Below are positions 44,097 through 53,892 of a stretch of 64,000 bases of DNA, piece after piece (position 1 is the stretch's first letter; each line of letters begins with the position of its first letter). The notes below the pieces were generated by a model that saw nothing but the letters and a program-made list of their open reading frames with translations, was not told the DNA's origin and did not search any database. The translations under genes were made by a program, and so were the position numbers. This DNA comes from Pseudomonadota bacterium (GTDB taxonomy: Bacteria; Pseudomonadota; Gammaproteobacteria; Steroidobacterales; Steroidobacteraceae): contig JADJBE010000001.1 of the NCBI GenBank assembly GCA_016703895.1, positions 1 to 64,000 on the forward strand. Direction: 5' to 3'.

Positions 44097-44707
44097 CATC
44101 ATTCGGACAGACTATGAATAACTTCGCAACGGCACGTCTCGCACACCTTGGCCTCACGGTCTGTGCGGCTCTTTTGACGGCATCGATCTCGATGTCTGCA
44201 CTCGCCATCTCCAAACCCGAACCCAAGGCAAACAAGAGCGCTAAGGCCGCGTCGAGCGCTGCGGCTGTGTCCAACAAGACACTGGAGTTGGAATGGGACG
44301 AACTCGTGCCTGAGGACGGCCGCGGCAAGTTCGCCGCAGCGGCCCCCATGCACGACTATCTGGGCGAGGCTGGCCCCGCGGCGCAACAACCGATGGACTT
44401 CAGCGTCAACAAGACACTCGATGGACAGAACATCAAGCTGCCTGGGTTCATCGTACCGCTCGATATCGGCAAAGATGGGTTAGTCAGCGAGTTCTTTCTG
44501 GTGCCGTATTTTGGCGCCTGCATCCACGTGCCGCCGCCGCCGCCCAACCAGATCGTCTACGTACGCATGACCCAGGGCATCGCACTCGATTCGATCTATG
44601 AAGCTTATTGGATCACGGGCAAGATGACGGTGCAAAACAAGCAGACACGGCTCGGCGCCGCTGCCTATACCGTCGCCGCCGACAAAGTCGAGATCTACAA
44701 GTACTGA
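44093..44707 (+). CDS. DUF3299 (ZrgD-like) exported protein
   Basis: 204 residues from ATG 44093. A signal peptide (GLTVCAALLTASISMSALA) precedes a Lys/Ala-rich linker and the DUF3299 core: LEWDELVPEDGR, LPGFIVPLDIGKDG and EFFLVPYFGACIHVPPPPPNQIVYV. The latter, with Cys and His, is the family hallmark. It is the fourth gene of the DUF2796-ATPase-permease-DUF3299 set. A longer open frame upstream overlaps the permease and is rejected. An ATG at 44114 is an alternative start. Confidence 0.9.
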   Translation: MTSFGQTMNNFATARLAHLGLTVCAALLTASISMSALAISKPEPKANKSAKAASSAAAVSNKTLELEWDELVPEDGRGKFAAAAPMHDYLGEAGPAAQQPMDFSVNKTLDGQNIKLPGFIVPLDIGKDGLVSEFFLVPYFGACIHVPPPPPNQIVYVRMTQGIALDSIYEAYWITGKMTVQNKQTRLGAAAYTVAADKVEIYKY

Positions 44708-44708
44708 C

Positions 44709-45737
44709 TCATTCCACCGGCATTGGCGGAAACCGCAACGCACGTCGGCAATCAACTTCGATGCCCGCAGCTTTGACCATGATCCGCTCTGCCGCAGGTT
44801 CTGCGGTTTCGCTCGCTAACACCTTGGCGCCGTCTGCCTGCGACAAGATCAGCCGCAGCTGTTCATCTAGTCCAAAGCCATCTGCGGCGGGAAATCTGGC
44901 GCGCAACAACATCCAGTCGACCTGTGTAGCATCCGCGGCGGTGGCTTGCGCGGTGAAGCCGCGATCATAGGCTTCAACTCCCGACTTGCCGCGCGCATCG
45001 ACCACCTCGCAACGATAGGGACGTGCACGGTACAAGCGGATATGGGTGCGGTCCTGCCGCCCGATAAACAGCTGGCCGGCCATTAAATTGATGTCATACA
45101 ACCACAGCTCGCCCGGTGACAGCACCCACTCCGCGTCGGCCATGAACTCCGTATTCGTCTGCTCCGAGACGTAGTTGCAAGTACCCGGCCCGTACTTGCG
45201 CCGCTCGTCGTTGGGGCCATCCAGCACGCCCACGATCTGCGTACCGTTGCGATGCCAGATGAAGTCACATTTGATGGCGGCCGGATCACGCATCTCGACC
45301 TTGGGCCAAAGCGCCGGTCGATCTTGCAAGTTGACGAAATTCTCCGGATTCTTCGGTGTCTGGCCGCGTAGCAACACGCGCTGACGCTGCATGTCGATCT
45401 CGGCCGTGTACAGAATCTGGCTGCGGCTCATTAGCGGACCATCGCGTCCGCCGATATTGATCTGGCCATAAAAAACGTACGCGCCGATCTGCGGTGCCTC
45501 GATACGCGCGAAGGTCCGGTACCAGTTGTCGTGCTCGCCCTCAGCCGGCACCCGCACACTGCGCTCATGGTGGATCTGGGGATAACTACTCCACTCACCC
45601 GGCCACCAACTCACCAGGTCATCGAGTATCGCTTCCAACTCGGTACGATCCAGGTCGTAAGCCGGTGCCGCCGCTAGCGGCGGCACAAACAACAAACCGA
45701 GCGAGCCGGCAAACAAAAAAGCGGCGATACGAGTCAT
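44709..45737 (-). CDS. CpcT/CpeT-like exported protein
   Basis: 342 residues from ATG 45737. A signal peptide (RIAAFLFAGSLGLLFVPPLAAAPA) is followed by a probable CpcT/CpeT-type beta barrel: DDLVSWWPGEWSSYPQIHHE, IGAYVFYGQINIGGRD, CDFIWHRNGTQIVGVLDG and IRLYRARPYRCEVVD. In cyanobacteria this fold attaches bilins to phycobiliproteins, but relatives in heterotrophs have no known role. It is 25 bases downstream of the DUF5916 gene on the same strand. It abuts the zinc cluster by 1 base, converging. Confidence 0.7.
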   Translation of the reverse strand: MTRIAAFLFAGSLGLLFVPPLAAAPAYDLDRTELEAILDDLVSWWPGEWSSYPQIHHERSVRVPAEGEHDNWYRTFARIEAPQIGAYVFYGQINIGGRDGPLMSRSQILYTAEIDMQRQRVLLRGQTPKNPENFVNLQDRPALWPKVEMRDPAAIKCDFIWHRNGTQIVGVLDGPNDERRKYGPGTCNYVSEQTNTEFMADAEWVLSPGELWLYDINLMAGQLFIGRQDRTHIRLYRARPYRCEVVDARGKSGVEAYDRGFTAQATAADATQVDWMLLRARFPAADGFGLDEQLRLILSQADGAKVLASETAEPAAERIMVKAAGIEVDCRRALRFPPMPVE

Positions 45738-45762
45738 TGGCACCCCTTTTGCACGAGGTTGA

Positions 45763-48028
45763 TCAGAATTGATAGCGCAGCTTAACCAGAAATTGATCCG
45801 CGGTCTTGTTGTCGAACGCCGCGTTCGCAAGCCCACCGAGATCTCGCTCCTCGCCGTCCGCGGCCATGCCGCCGCGGCTATACACCACGAACAATTCTGA
45901 CAACGGCTTGAACTCGAAACGGTAGCGCAACTGCAAACCAAATTCGCCGACCCGGAATGGGGCCGGCACAGCTGAGGTGCGCGAGATCACCAACACGATT
46001 CCGTTCGAAATCGACACCATCGAACGCCTCGAGTCCAATGAACTGCAGACGCGTGCGCAGCTCATGACGTCGGCCGGGGTACCAATTGAGGGCCGCACGC
46101 AACACGGCGGAACGGCGCCCAAAGCTTACCAGCTGATCCGTCTCCGGCAGGAAAACAAGCCAATCCGGACTGGTCACGTAGTCAATGGAGAGATCCGTGC
46201 TGAGATTCGGCGTAATTACAACTTTGGCACCAACTTGATAGAACTGCGACAACTTGTCGCGCACACCATCTTCGAAAGCTGAAGCTGCCAACGTGAGTCG
46301 AACCCCGGCGCGGAACTGCCGCTGGTAGTCAACACCAACCTCGAGCAGGTTGGGCAGCTTGACCGGCCCCGCGCCGCGCGTGATCAGATCATCGACGCCC
46401 TGCGTGTGCAGCGTTGCATAGGCTGACAGCGCTTCCGGCGTGCGGTAGCGGATCGCATACTCTGCCGTCACCCGGCTCTGCAACCAAGTGCCCGTATCGG
46501 AACGCCGAACGTCGGCCTCGAGACTCGTGGTCGTCACGGCTCGCGAGGAGTCCGCTGGAAAATCACGGCTAATAATTTTACCGATACTGCGCATCCGCTG
46601 CAGATTGCGCCGCTGCAGGTAGCCTAGGTCATTGATCTCGAGATGCCGGTCAAACCAGCTCAACGAAGACTCGCTACTGAAACGGCCGCCGCGATCGTAG
46701 CTGAGAATCGCAAACGCGCCGGCGCCGTCGTCGGCCCCGGGTGCGTCGATCAAACTCGCGAGCGCCATACCCTGGAGACGCACGCCATTGCCCAGCACCC
46801 AGTCGCTGTCCAGTACGTTCACGCTCGCGCGCCGCGCGAGCGCCGGGCGATCGGTCAATGTGCCAAGATAGCCGAGCGACACGCGCTCACCGCGATAGAG
46901 CGCGCGTGCTGCGAAGTAGCTCCTGCCCTCCACCTCATTGCTGGGATCAGCTTCAACGGCAGCAAAAGCGCCGTACTCGAAGTCGCCGGCTAACGAGGTG
47001 AACTTGGCGGCTGCCAGGATGTCCGTGCTACCCCCTTCGCCGAGATCCGGAGCGCCCCCGATTCGGCGCGTGTTGACCAACCGACCGTCGAGCGACGTCC
47101 GTAAGTCGAACAACTGCTGATTCTCCGTAAAGAAGGGACGCTTCTCCGAAAAGAAAGTCTCGATCGCAGAGAAATTCACGACCAGATCGTCGCTCTCGAC
47201 CTGACCAAAGTCCGGATTCAGCGTCGCGATTAGTTGTGAGCCAGCCTCGCCTTTCCACTGTAAATCGAGGCCGGCACGGCCTTTTGAGCTCGCCGCCAGA
47301 CGATCGACCGTGTAGGATGCATACGGAGCCCAATTCACCGCGGCGGCCGAGTAACGTGCTACCTCGAGCCGATGGAAGTCCGCGACGAAAGTCGGACGGG
47401 ATGGCGGTATCGAGGGATACGCGAAGCCGCGTCCTTGCGACTTGATGTATCGCACCAGCCAGATGCCGATCGTCTTGGTGTCACCAGACTGGCGGGCGCT
47501 GGGAGCGACTGACCACGGTATCAGATACTCGCCGTACCATGCTTCATCGTCCTCGCTAACAGCATGCAGCCACGCGCCATCCCAGTCGGTTGAATACTGG
47601 TTCTGATTGACGATCGCGCCATCTCGAACCGAGTCTGACAACGACAGCGAGAAGTCGTAGGCGCCACGCCCGGAGCCATCGAAATCGACCACGACCCGCA
47701 TGACGTCGGCGTCCATGTTGGTCGAATCACGCGGCGAGCGTCCGTAGGTCCTGAGCTCGCGGGGCAGATACGCCTTGATGCCGACAGCAAGGCCAGCCGG
47801 GGTCGCGAGCACACGCGCAATAGTCGGATACTCGGAGACAGCCTGTGTCTCCGGGTCCACCTGCCGAAACTGATCAAATACGGCCGCGTCCGCCCATTCG
47901 GGCTCCGCGAGCACGCCATCGATCACGAGTTCGGCACGACACAACGCGCTCGCCAGCAGGCCGCACAACAACAGACTGTGCAACGCGACCCCGACTCGGG
48001 AAGGCAGGTGTATTCTTGGGCAAAGCAT
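45763..48028 (-). CDS. DUF5916 outer-membrane protein with CBM9-like N-terminus, frame broken near 45990
   Basis: Signal peptide GVALHSLLLCGLLASALC, then a CBM9-like sugar-binding domain (LVIDGVLAEPEWADAAVFDQFRQVDPE, VDFDGSGRGAYDFSLSLSDSVRDG) and a DUF5916 barrel (NPDFGQVESDDLVVNFSAIETFFSEKRPFFTEN). The frame is lost after EAFDGVDFERN. The true C-terminus (VLVISRTSAVPAP, FGLQLRYRFEFKPLSELFVVYSRGG, LRYQF) is one base out of frame and ends at 45763. The corrected length is about 754 residues. ATG 48028 is chosen. It is divergent from the HIT gene. Confidence 0.85.
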
Positions 48029-48051
48029 TGGTAGTCCTGAAGGAGTGGCAG

Positions 48052-48396
48052 ATGCCAACGTTGTTCGAAAAGATTGTTGCTCGCGAAATACCGGCTGACA
48101 TTGTGCACCAGGACGACCGCGTTACGGCTTTCCGTGACATCCAGCCGCGTGCCCCTGTCCATGTGTTGATCGTGCCGAATAAGCCGATCCCCACTGCCAA
48201 CGATGTGGTGGCTGCAGATGAAGCGACGCTGGGACATATGTTCACCGTTGCGCGCGATATTGCCCGGCAGGAAGGCATCGCCGCGGACGGCTATCGACTG
48301 ATCGTCAACTGCAACGAACACGGCGGCCAGGAAGTGTTCCACCTGCACATGCATCTGGTCGGCGGCGCCCCGCTCGGACCGATGCTGCGCGGTTGA
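48052..48396 (+). CDS. hinT: HIT-family nucleotide hydrolase, HinT-like
   Basis: 114 residues from ATG 48052 with GGAG 8 bases upstream. TLFEKIVAREIPADIVHQDDRVTAFRDIQPRAPVHVLIVPNKPI is the HinT N-terminus, and FHLHMHLVGGAPLGPML contains the HxHxHxx triad for which the family is named. It hydrolyses purine nucleoside phosphoramidates. Ten bases separate it from pip. Confidence 0.95.
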   Translation: MPTLFEKIVAREIPADIVHQDDRVTAFRDIQPRAPVHVLIVPNKPIPTANDVVAADEATLGHMFTVARDIARQEGIAADGYRLIVNCNEHGGQEVFHLHMHLVGGAPLGPMLRG

Positions 48397-48406
48397 GGCA
48401 CTAGCC

Positions 48407-49393
48407 ATGTCCAGCAAGTCCGCGAGTTCACAGCACGGTCCTGCCCCGCTCTACCCACCGCTCGAGGCGAACCACAAGGGCTTCCTGCGCGTCTCTGACA
48501 TCCATGAGTTGTACTTCGAAGAGAGTGGCAATCCTGCTGGCAAGCCAGTGGTGTTCCTGCACGGCGGGCCTGGCGGCGGCACCGACGCGAAGATGCGTCA
48601 ATTCTTCGACCCGAAGCGCTATCGCATCGTCATCTTCGACCAACGTGGTTCCGGTCAGAGCCGCCCCCCTGCGAGTCTCATCGACAATACGACCTGGCAC
48701 CTGGTCGACGATATCGAGACTCTGCGCAAGCACCTCGCCATCGAGAAATGGCAGGTGTTCGGCGGGTCCTGGGGGTCCACGCTGGCGCTGGCCTATGCGC
48801 AAAAACATCCGGAGCGTGTCACTGAACTCGTGCTGCGCGGCATCTTTCTGCTGCGTCGATCAGAACTCGAGTGGTTCTATCAGAATCCGCTCGGCGCCGC
48901 GTCATTGTTCCCCGACCTGTGGGAGCGGTATGTCGAACCGATCCCGGTCGCCGAACGCGGCGATATGATGCAGGCTTACTATCAACGCCTGACGAGTGAC
49001 GATCCGGCGATACTGCAGCGCGCGGCTCGAGCCTGGTCCGTATGGGAAGGTGCCACCAGTTTCCTGCACTTGAATCCAGACTACGTGAATAAATTCGACG
49101 ATACGAACTTCGCCGCGGCCTTTGCCCGCATCGAGTGCCACTATTTCGTCAATCAGGGATTTCTAGCGCAGGACGATCAGTTGTTACGGCAAGTCGAGCG
49201 CATCCGGCATATTCCGGGCGTCATCGTGCAGGGTCGTTATGACGTCGTTTGTCCGATGCGCAGTGCCTGGGATCTACACCGTGCCTGGCCCGAAGCGGAT
49301 CTACGCGTGATCGGCGACGCTGGCCACTCCGCATTCGAAGCCGGTATTACTCGCGAACTGGTGGCGGCGACGGATCGATTTGCGGATCGTTAG
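48407..49393 (+). CDS. pip: Prolyl aminopeptidase
   Basis: 328 residues, alpha/beta hydrolase. HGGPGGGTDAKMRQFFDP is the oxyanion region, VIFDQRGSGQSRP and FGGSWGSTLALAYAQKHPE contain the nucleophile Ser, GRYDVVCPM the Asp, and GDAGHSAFEAG the His. This set is typical of proline iminopeptidases (peptidase family S33). Its 3' end overlaps the convergent esterase gene by 47 bases. Confidence 0.95.
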   Translation: MSSKSASSQHGPAPLYPPLEANHKGFLRVSDIHELYFEESGNPAGKPVVFLHGGPGGGTDAKMRQFFDPKRYRIVIFDQRGSGQSRPPASLIDNTTWHLVDDIETLRKHLAIEKWQVFGGSWGSTLALAYAQKHPERVTELVLRGIFLLRRSELEWFYQNPLGAASLFPDLWERYVEPIPVAERGDMMQAYYQRLTSDDPAILQRAARAWSVWEGATSFLHLNPDYVNKFDDTNFAAAFARIECHYFVNQGFLAQDDQLLRQVERIRHIPGVIVQGRYDVVCPMRSAWDLHRAWPEADLRVIGDAGHSAFEAGITRELVAATDRFADR

Positions 49394-50246
49394 CGGCGAC
49401 GAATTCGACGATCGACTCGAGCGTCGGGGCACGCCAGCGCAGCAAGGATGAAAATGCGGCCACGGTGTCCGCATGCGACCGGCCATCTATCAGCTGCAAC
49501 GTCACGGGCACTTGCGCCGCCTGCAGTGCCGCTGCCAACTGCTCGCTGTGCATCGGCCAAACCGTGCCGTCGTCGCGACCATGGAGCAGCAAAGTCGGCG
49601 GCGAGTCTTGGTCCGCCCATTGCACCGGCTGCCAGTCGCGCGACTGGTACGGAGCCTGGAAGATCTTCGCCAGCTGGCCGGATGTTGGCTCGAGCGCATA
49701 CGGACCGGAGAGCCCGATCAGACCGCGGACGACCGACCGCGACACATTGGCCGCGGCTAGATAGCTGGGATCGAGTGCCAGCAATGCAGCGGTATGCGCA
49801 CCCGCGGAATGGCCGGCGAGGTAGATACGTTCGGGGTCGCCGCCGAATCGAGCCGCATGGGCGACCGTCCAAGCCACTGCTGCCGCACCATCCTCGATAA
49901 AGGTGGGAAACTCGACTTCGGGATAGAGTCGATAGTCTGGCAGCACCGCGACATAGCCAGCGTCGGCAAGCGCGGCACCCACGAATCGGTAGTTATCCTT
50001 GTCGCCGCGGGTCCAGCCGCCGCCATACCAAAACACAATGATGGGCCGCAGACCCAGACCGTTAGGTTGGTAGACATCGAGTCGCTGGCGCGGCAGTCCA
50101 CCGTAGGCAAGGTCAGCCGTGCGTACGTGCTGGCTCATCTTTGCCGGCAAGTTGACCAAGGCAAAGGCTGCGCCGCCGCAGGCCGTCAACGTACCCGCAG
50201 AAAACAATACGCAGGCGACAAGGAGCGCTCCTCTGCTGATCTTCAT
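49347..50246 (-). CDS. Lipoprotein alpha/beta-hydrolase (carboxylesterase-like)
   Basis: 299 residues from ATG 50246, overlapping the preceding stop (ATGA). The N-terminus has a lipobox (FSAGTLTACGG). FWYGGGWTRGDKDNY is the HGG-like oxyanion block, YLAGHSAGAHTAALLAL contains the nucleophile Ser, GRDDGTVWPMH the Asp and DGRSHADT the His. It resembles BD-FAE/Est-type esterases. Its last 47 bases lie over the 3' end of pip. The substrate is unknown. Confidence 0.9.
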   Translation of the reverse strand: MKISRGALLVACVLFSAGTLTACGGAAFALVNLPAKMSQHVRTADLAYGGLPRQRLDVYQPNGLGLRPIIVFWYGGGWTRGDKDNYRFVGAALADAGYVAVLPDYRLYPEVEFPTFIEDGAAAVAWTVAHAARFGGDPERIYLAGHSAGAHTAALLALDPSYLAAANVSRSVVRGLIGLSGPYALEPTSGQLAKIFQAPYQSRDWQPVQWADQDSPPTLLLHGRDDGTVWPMHSEQLAAALQAAQVPVTLQLIDGRSHADTVAAFSSLLRWRAPTLESIVEFVAANDPQIDPSPPPVRE

Positions 50247-50734
50247 AGTCGACATTGATGTGTCAGGCGGCCGTGGCTATCGAGCACCGCATGGCGCAGC
50301 AGCCAGTCGCGTGCATCGGCGGCATCGCGCTCGAACCAGCGGGCGGCGCACCCCAGCCGAAAGGTGTAACCCCACGCGTTCATGTCGTCACATACCCTCG
50401 TGCGACCGACGCCCGGCAAGACCTCAGCCCACAGGATCTGCAGGTAGCAAACCGCATTTTCTTCTGGATCATCGCCACCTGCATCTTGCGACAGTACCGC
50501 GCGACGCTCACCGTTCATGCAGACAAAGTGCGCTGCCTCATGTAGGACCGAATGGAGCGGTGTATCCATTCTGGCGTAAAGCTCGTCGCCGATGAGCCCA
50601 GCTTCGCTGTCGCCCCAGTACGAGCCAGGTATAGCGACATTAGTAGGCAGCACCCGCAGATGGATCGAGTAGCGGGCCAGCAACGCCGCAACCGCCACAC
50701 GATCAACCTCGTGCAACAGCAAGACACCGCTCAC
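50243..50734 (-). CDS. Unknown 163-residue protein with HExxH motif
   Basis: I do not recognise this family with certainty. It carries LHEAAHFVCMNGERR, a clear HExxH zinc-like motif, preceded by GDELYARMDTPLHSVL and followed by DDPEENAVCYLQILWAEVLP, which offers a possible third ligand Glu. Four Cys are present. There is no signal peptide or membrane segment. Its ATG overlaps the lptE stop by four bases and its stop overlaps the esterase start, so it is translationally coupled on both sides. It may be a small metallopeptidase-like protein (inference). Confidence 0.75.
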   Translation of the reverse strand: MSGVLLLHEVDRVAVAALLARYSIHLRVLPTNVAIPGSYWGDSEAGLIGDELYARMDTPLHSVLHEAAHFVCMNGERRAVLSQDAGGDDPEENAVCYLQILWAEVLPGVGRTRVCDDMNAWGYTFRLGCAARWFERDAADARDWLLRHAVLDSHGRLTHQCRL

Positions 50735-51210
50735 AGCGCGGCGAGCCGCCTCAGCACCAGAGCCGCCAGGTCTTGCGCCAACGCTGCCCGCAGCGTCTCT
50801 TGTTCGCGCTCTTTGGCAAGAATCTGAGTTTCGTCGAAACTCAGGTCGCGCGTCAGTCGCAACTCCTCGTCCGCCAAGCGAGTCTCACCCCCCACCCGCA
50901 CTGTATAGCGGACCAGGTAGCTGAGCTCGTACTCGCGTGGCACGTTGCGGCCACTGACCGACAGGACTCGTTCGTCAAACTCGTCTGTTGTGACTTCGAC
51001 CACCGCCGTCGCTGCGGCGGCATTCGACTGCAAAGTGGCGCCCGATACAACCAACGACTTGCGCAACGCCTGGATGAAATCCGTCTGATTGTCGCGAGCC
51101 TCCACGGCTACCTGCTTGAATGCAGCAGGCAACGGCTGACGGCCTTGCAATTGAAATCCACAGCCCGTCAACGCCGCCAGGCTGATGAGCAGGGCTATCA
51201 AACGCGCCAT
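50731..51210 (-). CDS. lptE: LPS-assembly lipoprotein LptE
   Basis: 159 residues from ATG 51210, directly after the leuS stop. The signal has a lipobox (ALLISLAALTGCGFQLQG). FKQVAVEARDNQTDFIQALRKSLVVSG and ATAVVEVTTDEFDERVLSVSGRN followed by REYELSYLVRYTVR are LptE features. LptE plugs the LptD translocon that inserts LPS in the outer membrane. The normal downstream partner holA is missing here, replaced by the HExxH gene. Confidence 0.92.
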   Translation of the reverse strand: MARLIALLISLAALTGCGFQLQGRQPLPAAFKQVAVEARDNQTDFIQALRKSLVVSGATLQSNAAAATAVVEVTTDEFDERVLSVSGRNVPREYELSYLVRYTVRVGGETRLADEELRLTRDLSFDETQILAKEREQETLRAALAQDLAALVLRRLAAL

Positions 51211-51211
51211 G

Positions 51212-53840
51212 TTAGACAACAACATTGATGAGCCGCCCGGCGACGTAGACGAACTTTTTGACAGACTTTGCCTCGACAAACTTCTGCACATTGGCGTCGG
51301 CAAGTGCCGCGCTGCGGGCAGCCGCCTCGTCAGCATCCGCGGCTATGCTGATGCGGGCACGTAACTTGCCATTCACCTGCACGACCACCTCGACCGTATC
51401 TTGAGCCATCGCGGCTGCGTCGACTGTACGCCAGGCTGTTCTGGCGAGGTCTTGGCTAGCACCGAACCCACGCCAAAGCACATGGGTCACGTGCGGGATG
51501 ATGGGCGACAGGCACATGACCGCAATCTCGAGCGCTTCGCGGACCACCGCGCGCGACTGCGGCGCCTGCGCATCGAAACGGCCGACCGCATTCAGCAGCT
51601 CCATGACCGCGGCCACTGCCGTATTGAACGTGCGGCGGCGGCCAATGTCGTCGGTGACTTTGGCGAGCGTCCCGTGCGCGAGACGTCGCAGCGATTTCTG
51701 CGCCGCGTCCAGTTCGTTGACAGCTATGACGGGCGCTGCCCCGGCCTGTACGTGCTCGTAGACCGCTTTCCACAGACGCCTGATGAAGCGGTAGGCACCT
51801 TGCACACCCTCCTCCGACCACTCCAGCGTCTGCTCGGGTGGGGCGGTGAACATCATGAATAGCCGAACGGTATCCGCGCCTAACTTCTCGACCAGCACCT
51901 GTGGGTCAACACCATTGTTCTTCGACTTCGACATCGTGCCCAAGCCGTCCCATTCGACGGGTTGATTGTCGGTGACGAGAATCGCGCCGCGGCGCGTGTT
52001 GTCAGGACCCAGCTCCACTTCGACGTCGGCCGGATTGAAGTATTCGCGTCGCCCCGGCGCAGGCTCTCGATAGTAGATGTGATGCAACACCATGCCCTGG
52101 GTCAGCAGATTCGAGAACGGTTCATCGATCGTCACCAGCTTGAGATCGCGCATCACCTTGGTCCAGAAACGCGAATACAGCAGATGTAAAATGGCGTGTT
52201 CGATCCCGCCGATGTACTGATCGACCGGCAACCAGTAGCCGACGCGCGCATCAACCATCTGGTTGGCATTGTCACTGCATGCAAAACGCAGGAAGTACCA
52301 AGATGAATCGACAAACGTGTCCATCGTGTCAGTTTCGCGTCGTGCTGGCTTGCCGCAAGCGGGGCATTGGCAGTGCAAAAACGCGGCCGTCTTGTTCAGC
52401 GGGTTGCCCGACCCATCCGGCACGAGATCCTCAGGCAGTCGCACGGGCAGCTCGCTGGCCGGCACCGGCACCTCGCCGCATGTTTCGCAATGCACGATCG
52501 GGATAGGACAGCCCCAGTAGCGCTGCCGCGAGATACCCCAGTCACGCAAGCGATACTGCGTGCGCTTACGGCCGAGGCCACGCTGCTCGAGCGCGGCAGC
52601 TATCGCATCCACCGCCGCTTGAAAATCGAGGCCCGAGAACTCGCCCGAGTCGACCGTCACGCCATATTCCGTGTAGGCATCGTCCCACGGTGCCTGCACA
52701 GTTTCGTACGCCCCACTCGTCGAGCGCACCACTGTCACGATAGGCAACACGTTCCGCGTCGCAAACTCAAAATCGCGCGCGTCATGCGCAGGCACACCCG
52801 CTGACGGCGCCTTCGCCGTAAGTCATGAGCACGTAGTTAGCGACCCAGACTGGCAGCAGCTGGCCGGTAAAGGGATGCACGACAGCATAGCCGGTTGGCA
52901 TGCCGCGCTTTTCCTGCGTCGCCAGGTCGGCTTCCATGGTGCTGCCACGGCGGCACTCGTCGACGAACGCCTGCGAAGGACGCATTCTTGGCCGCTGCCG
53001 CCAGCGCCAGCGGATGCTCCGCCGCGACTGCCATGAAGCTACACCAAACAAGGTGTCTGCGCGGGTGGTGAAAACTTTGAGCGCACCATCCACGCCCATG
53101 AGTTCGCGGGTCTGCGGCGCATACGGGAAGGCGACCTCGCAGCCTTCGCTCTTGCCGATCCAGTTGGCCTGCATCGTCTTGACGCGCTCGGGCCAGTCCG
53201 GCAACTGCTGCAGATCGGCTAACAACTCGTCTGCGTAGCCGGTGATGCGCAGATAGTACATCGGGATTTCACGCTTCTCGATGAGCGCCCCGGTGCGCCA
53301 ACCCCGCCCATCGATCACTTGCTCGTTGGCAAGCACCGTCTGATCAACCGGATCCCAGTTGACGACACCGGTCTTGCGGTAGGCGATGCCTTGCTCGAGC
53401 ATCCGCAGGAACAGCCATTGATTCCAGCGATAATAGGCTGGGTCGCAGGTGGCGATTTCGCGGCGCCAGTCGAGCGCAAAACCGAGCGCCTGCAACTGCC
53501 GTTTCATGTAGGCAATGTTGTCGCGCGTCCACTGGGCAGGTGGTACACCGTTCTTGATCGCGGCATTCTCAGCCGGCAGACCAAATGCATCCCAGCCCAT
53601 CGGCTGCAACACATTCCGGCCACGCATTTTCTCGAACCGCGTCAGTACATCGCCGATCGTGTAGTTGCGCACATGACCCATGTGCAAGCGGCCCGACGGA
53701 TACGGGAACATCGACAGGCAATAGAATTTGTCAGCCGCGCCGGCATTGGCTGGCGTCTCTTCGGCTGCGAATACTTGCTGCTCGTTCCAGAAGGTCTGGG
53801 CGGCGCGTTCGACGACGGCCGGATCGTAACGTTCTTCCAT
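51212..53840 (-). CDS. leuS: Leucyl-tRNA synthetase with three frame lesions
   Basis: Class I synthetase. The HIGH-type motif is in SMFPYPSGRLHMGHVRNYT and the KMSKS-type motif in DGLGTMSKSKNNGVDPQVLVEKLG. Editing-domain and anticodon-domain sequences are complete. The frame breaks at three points: near 53034-53046 (one base missing before ATGGCAGTCGCG on the minus strand), near 52976-52986 (one base gained, restoring frame) and near 52796-52802 (an extra G; GTCAGCGGGTG for the expected AGCGGTGTGCC giving GVPAHDARDFEF). Corrected, it is about 875 residues, normal for LeuS. The gene is essential, so the lesions are suspected errors. Confidence 0.93.
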
Positions 53841-53892
53841 GGGCTTGAGGACTGCGCGAGAGGCGGCTTTGGTGACTAAAGGGGGCTACCGG

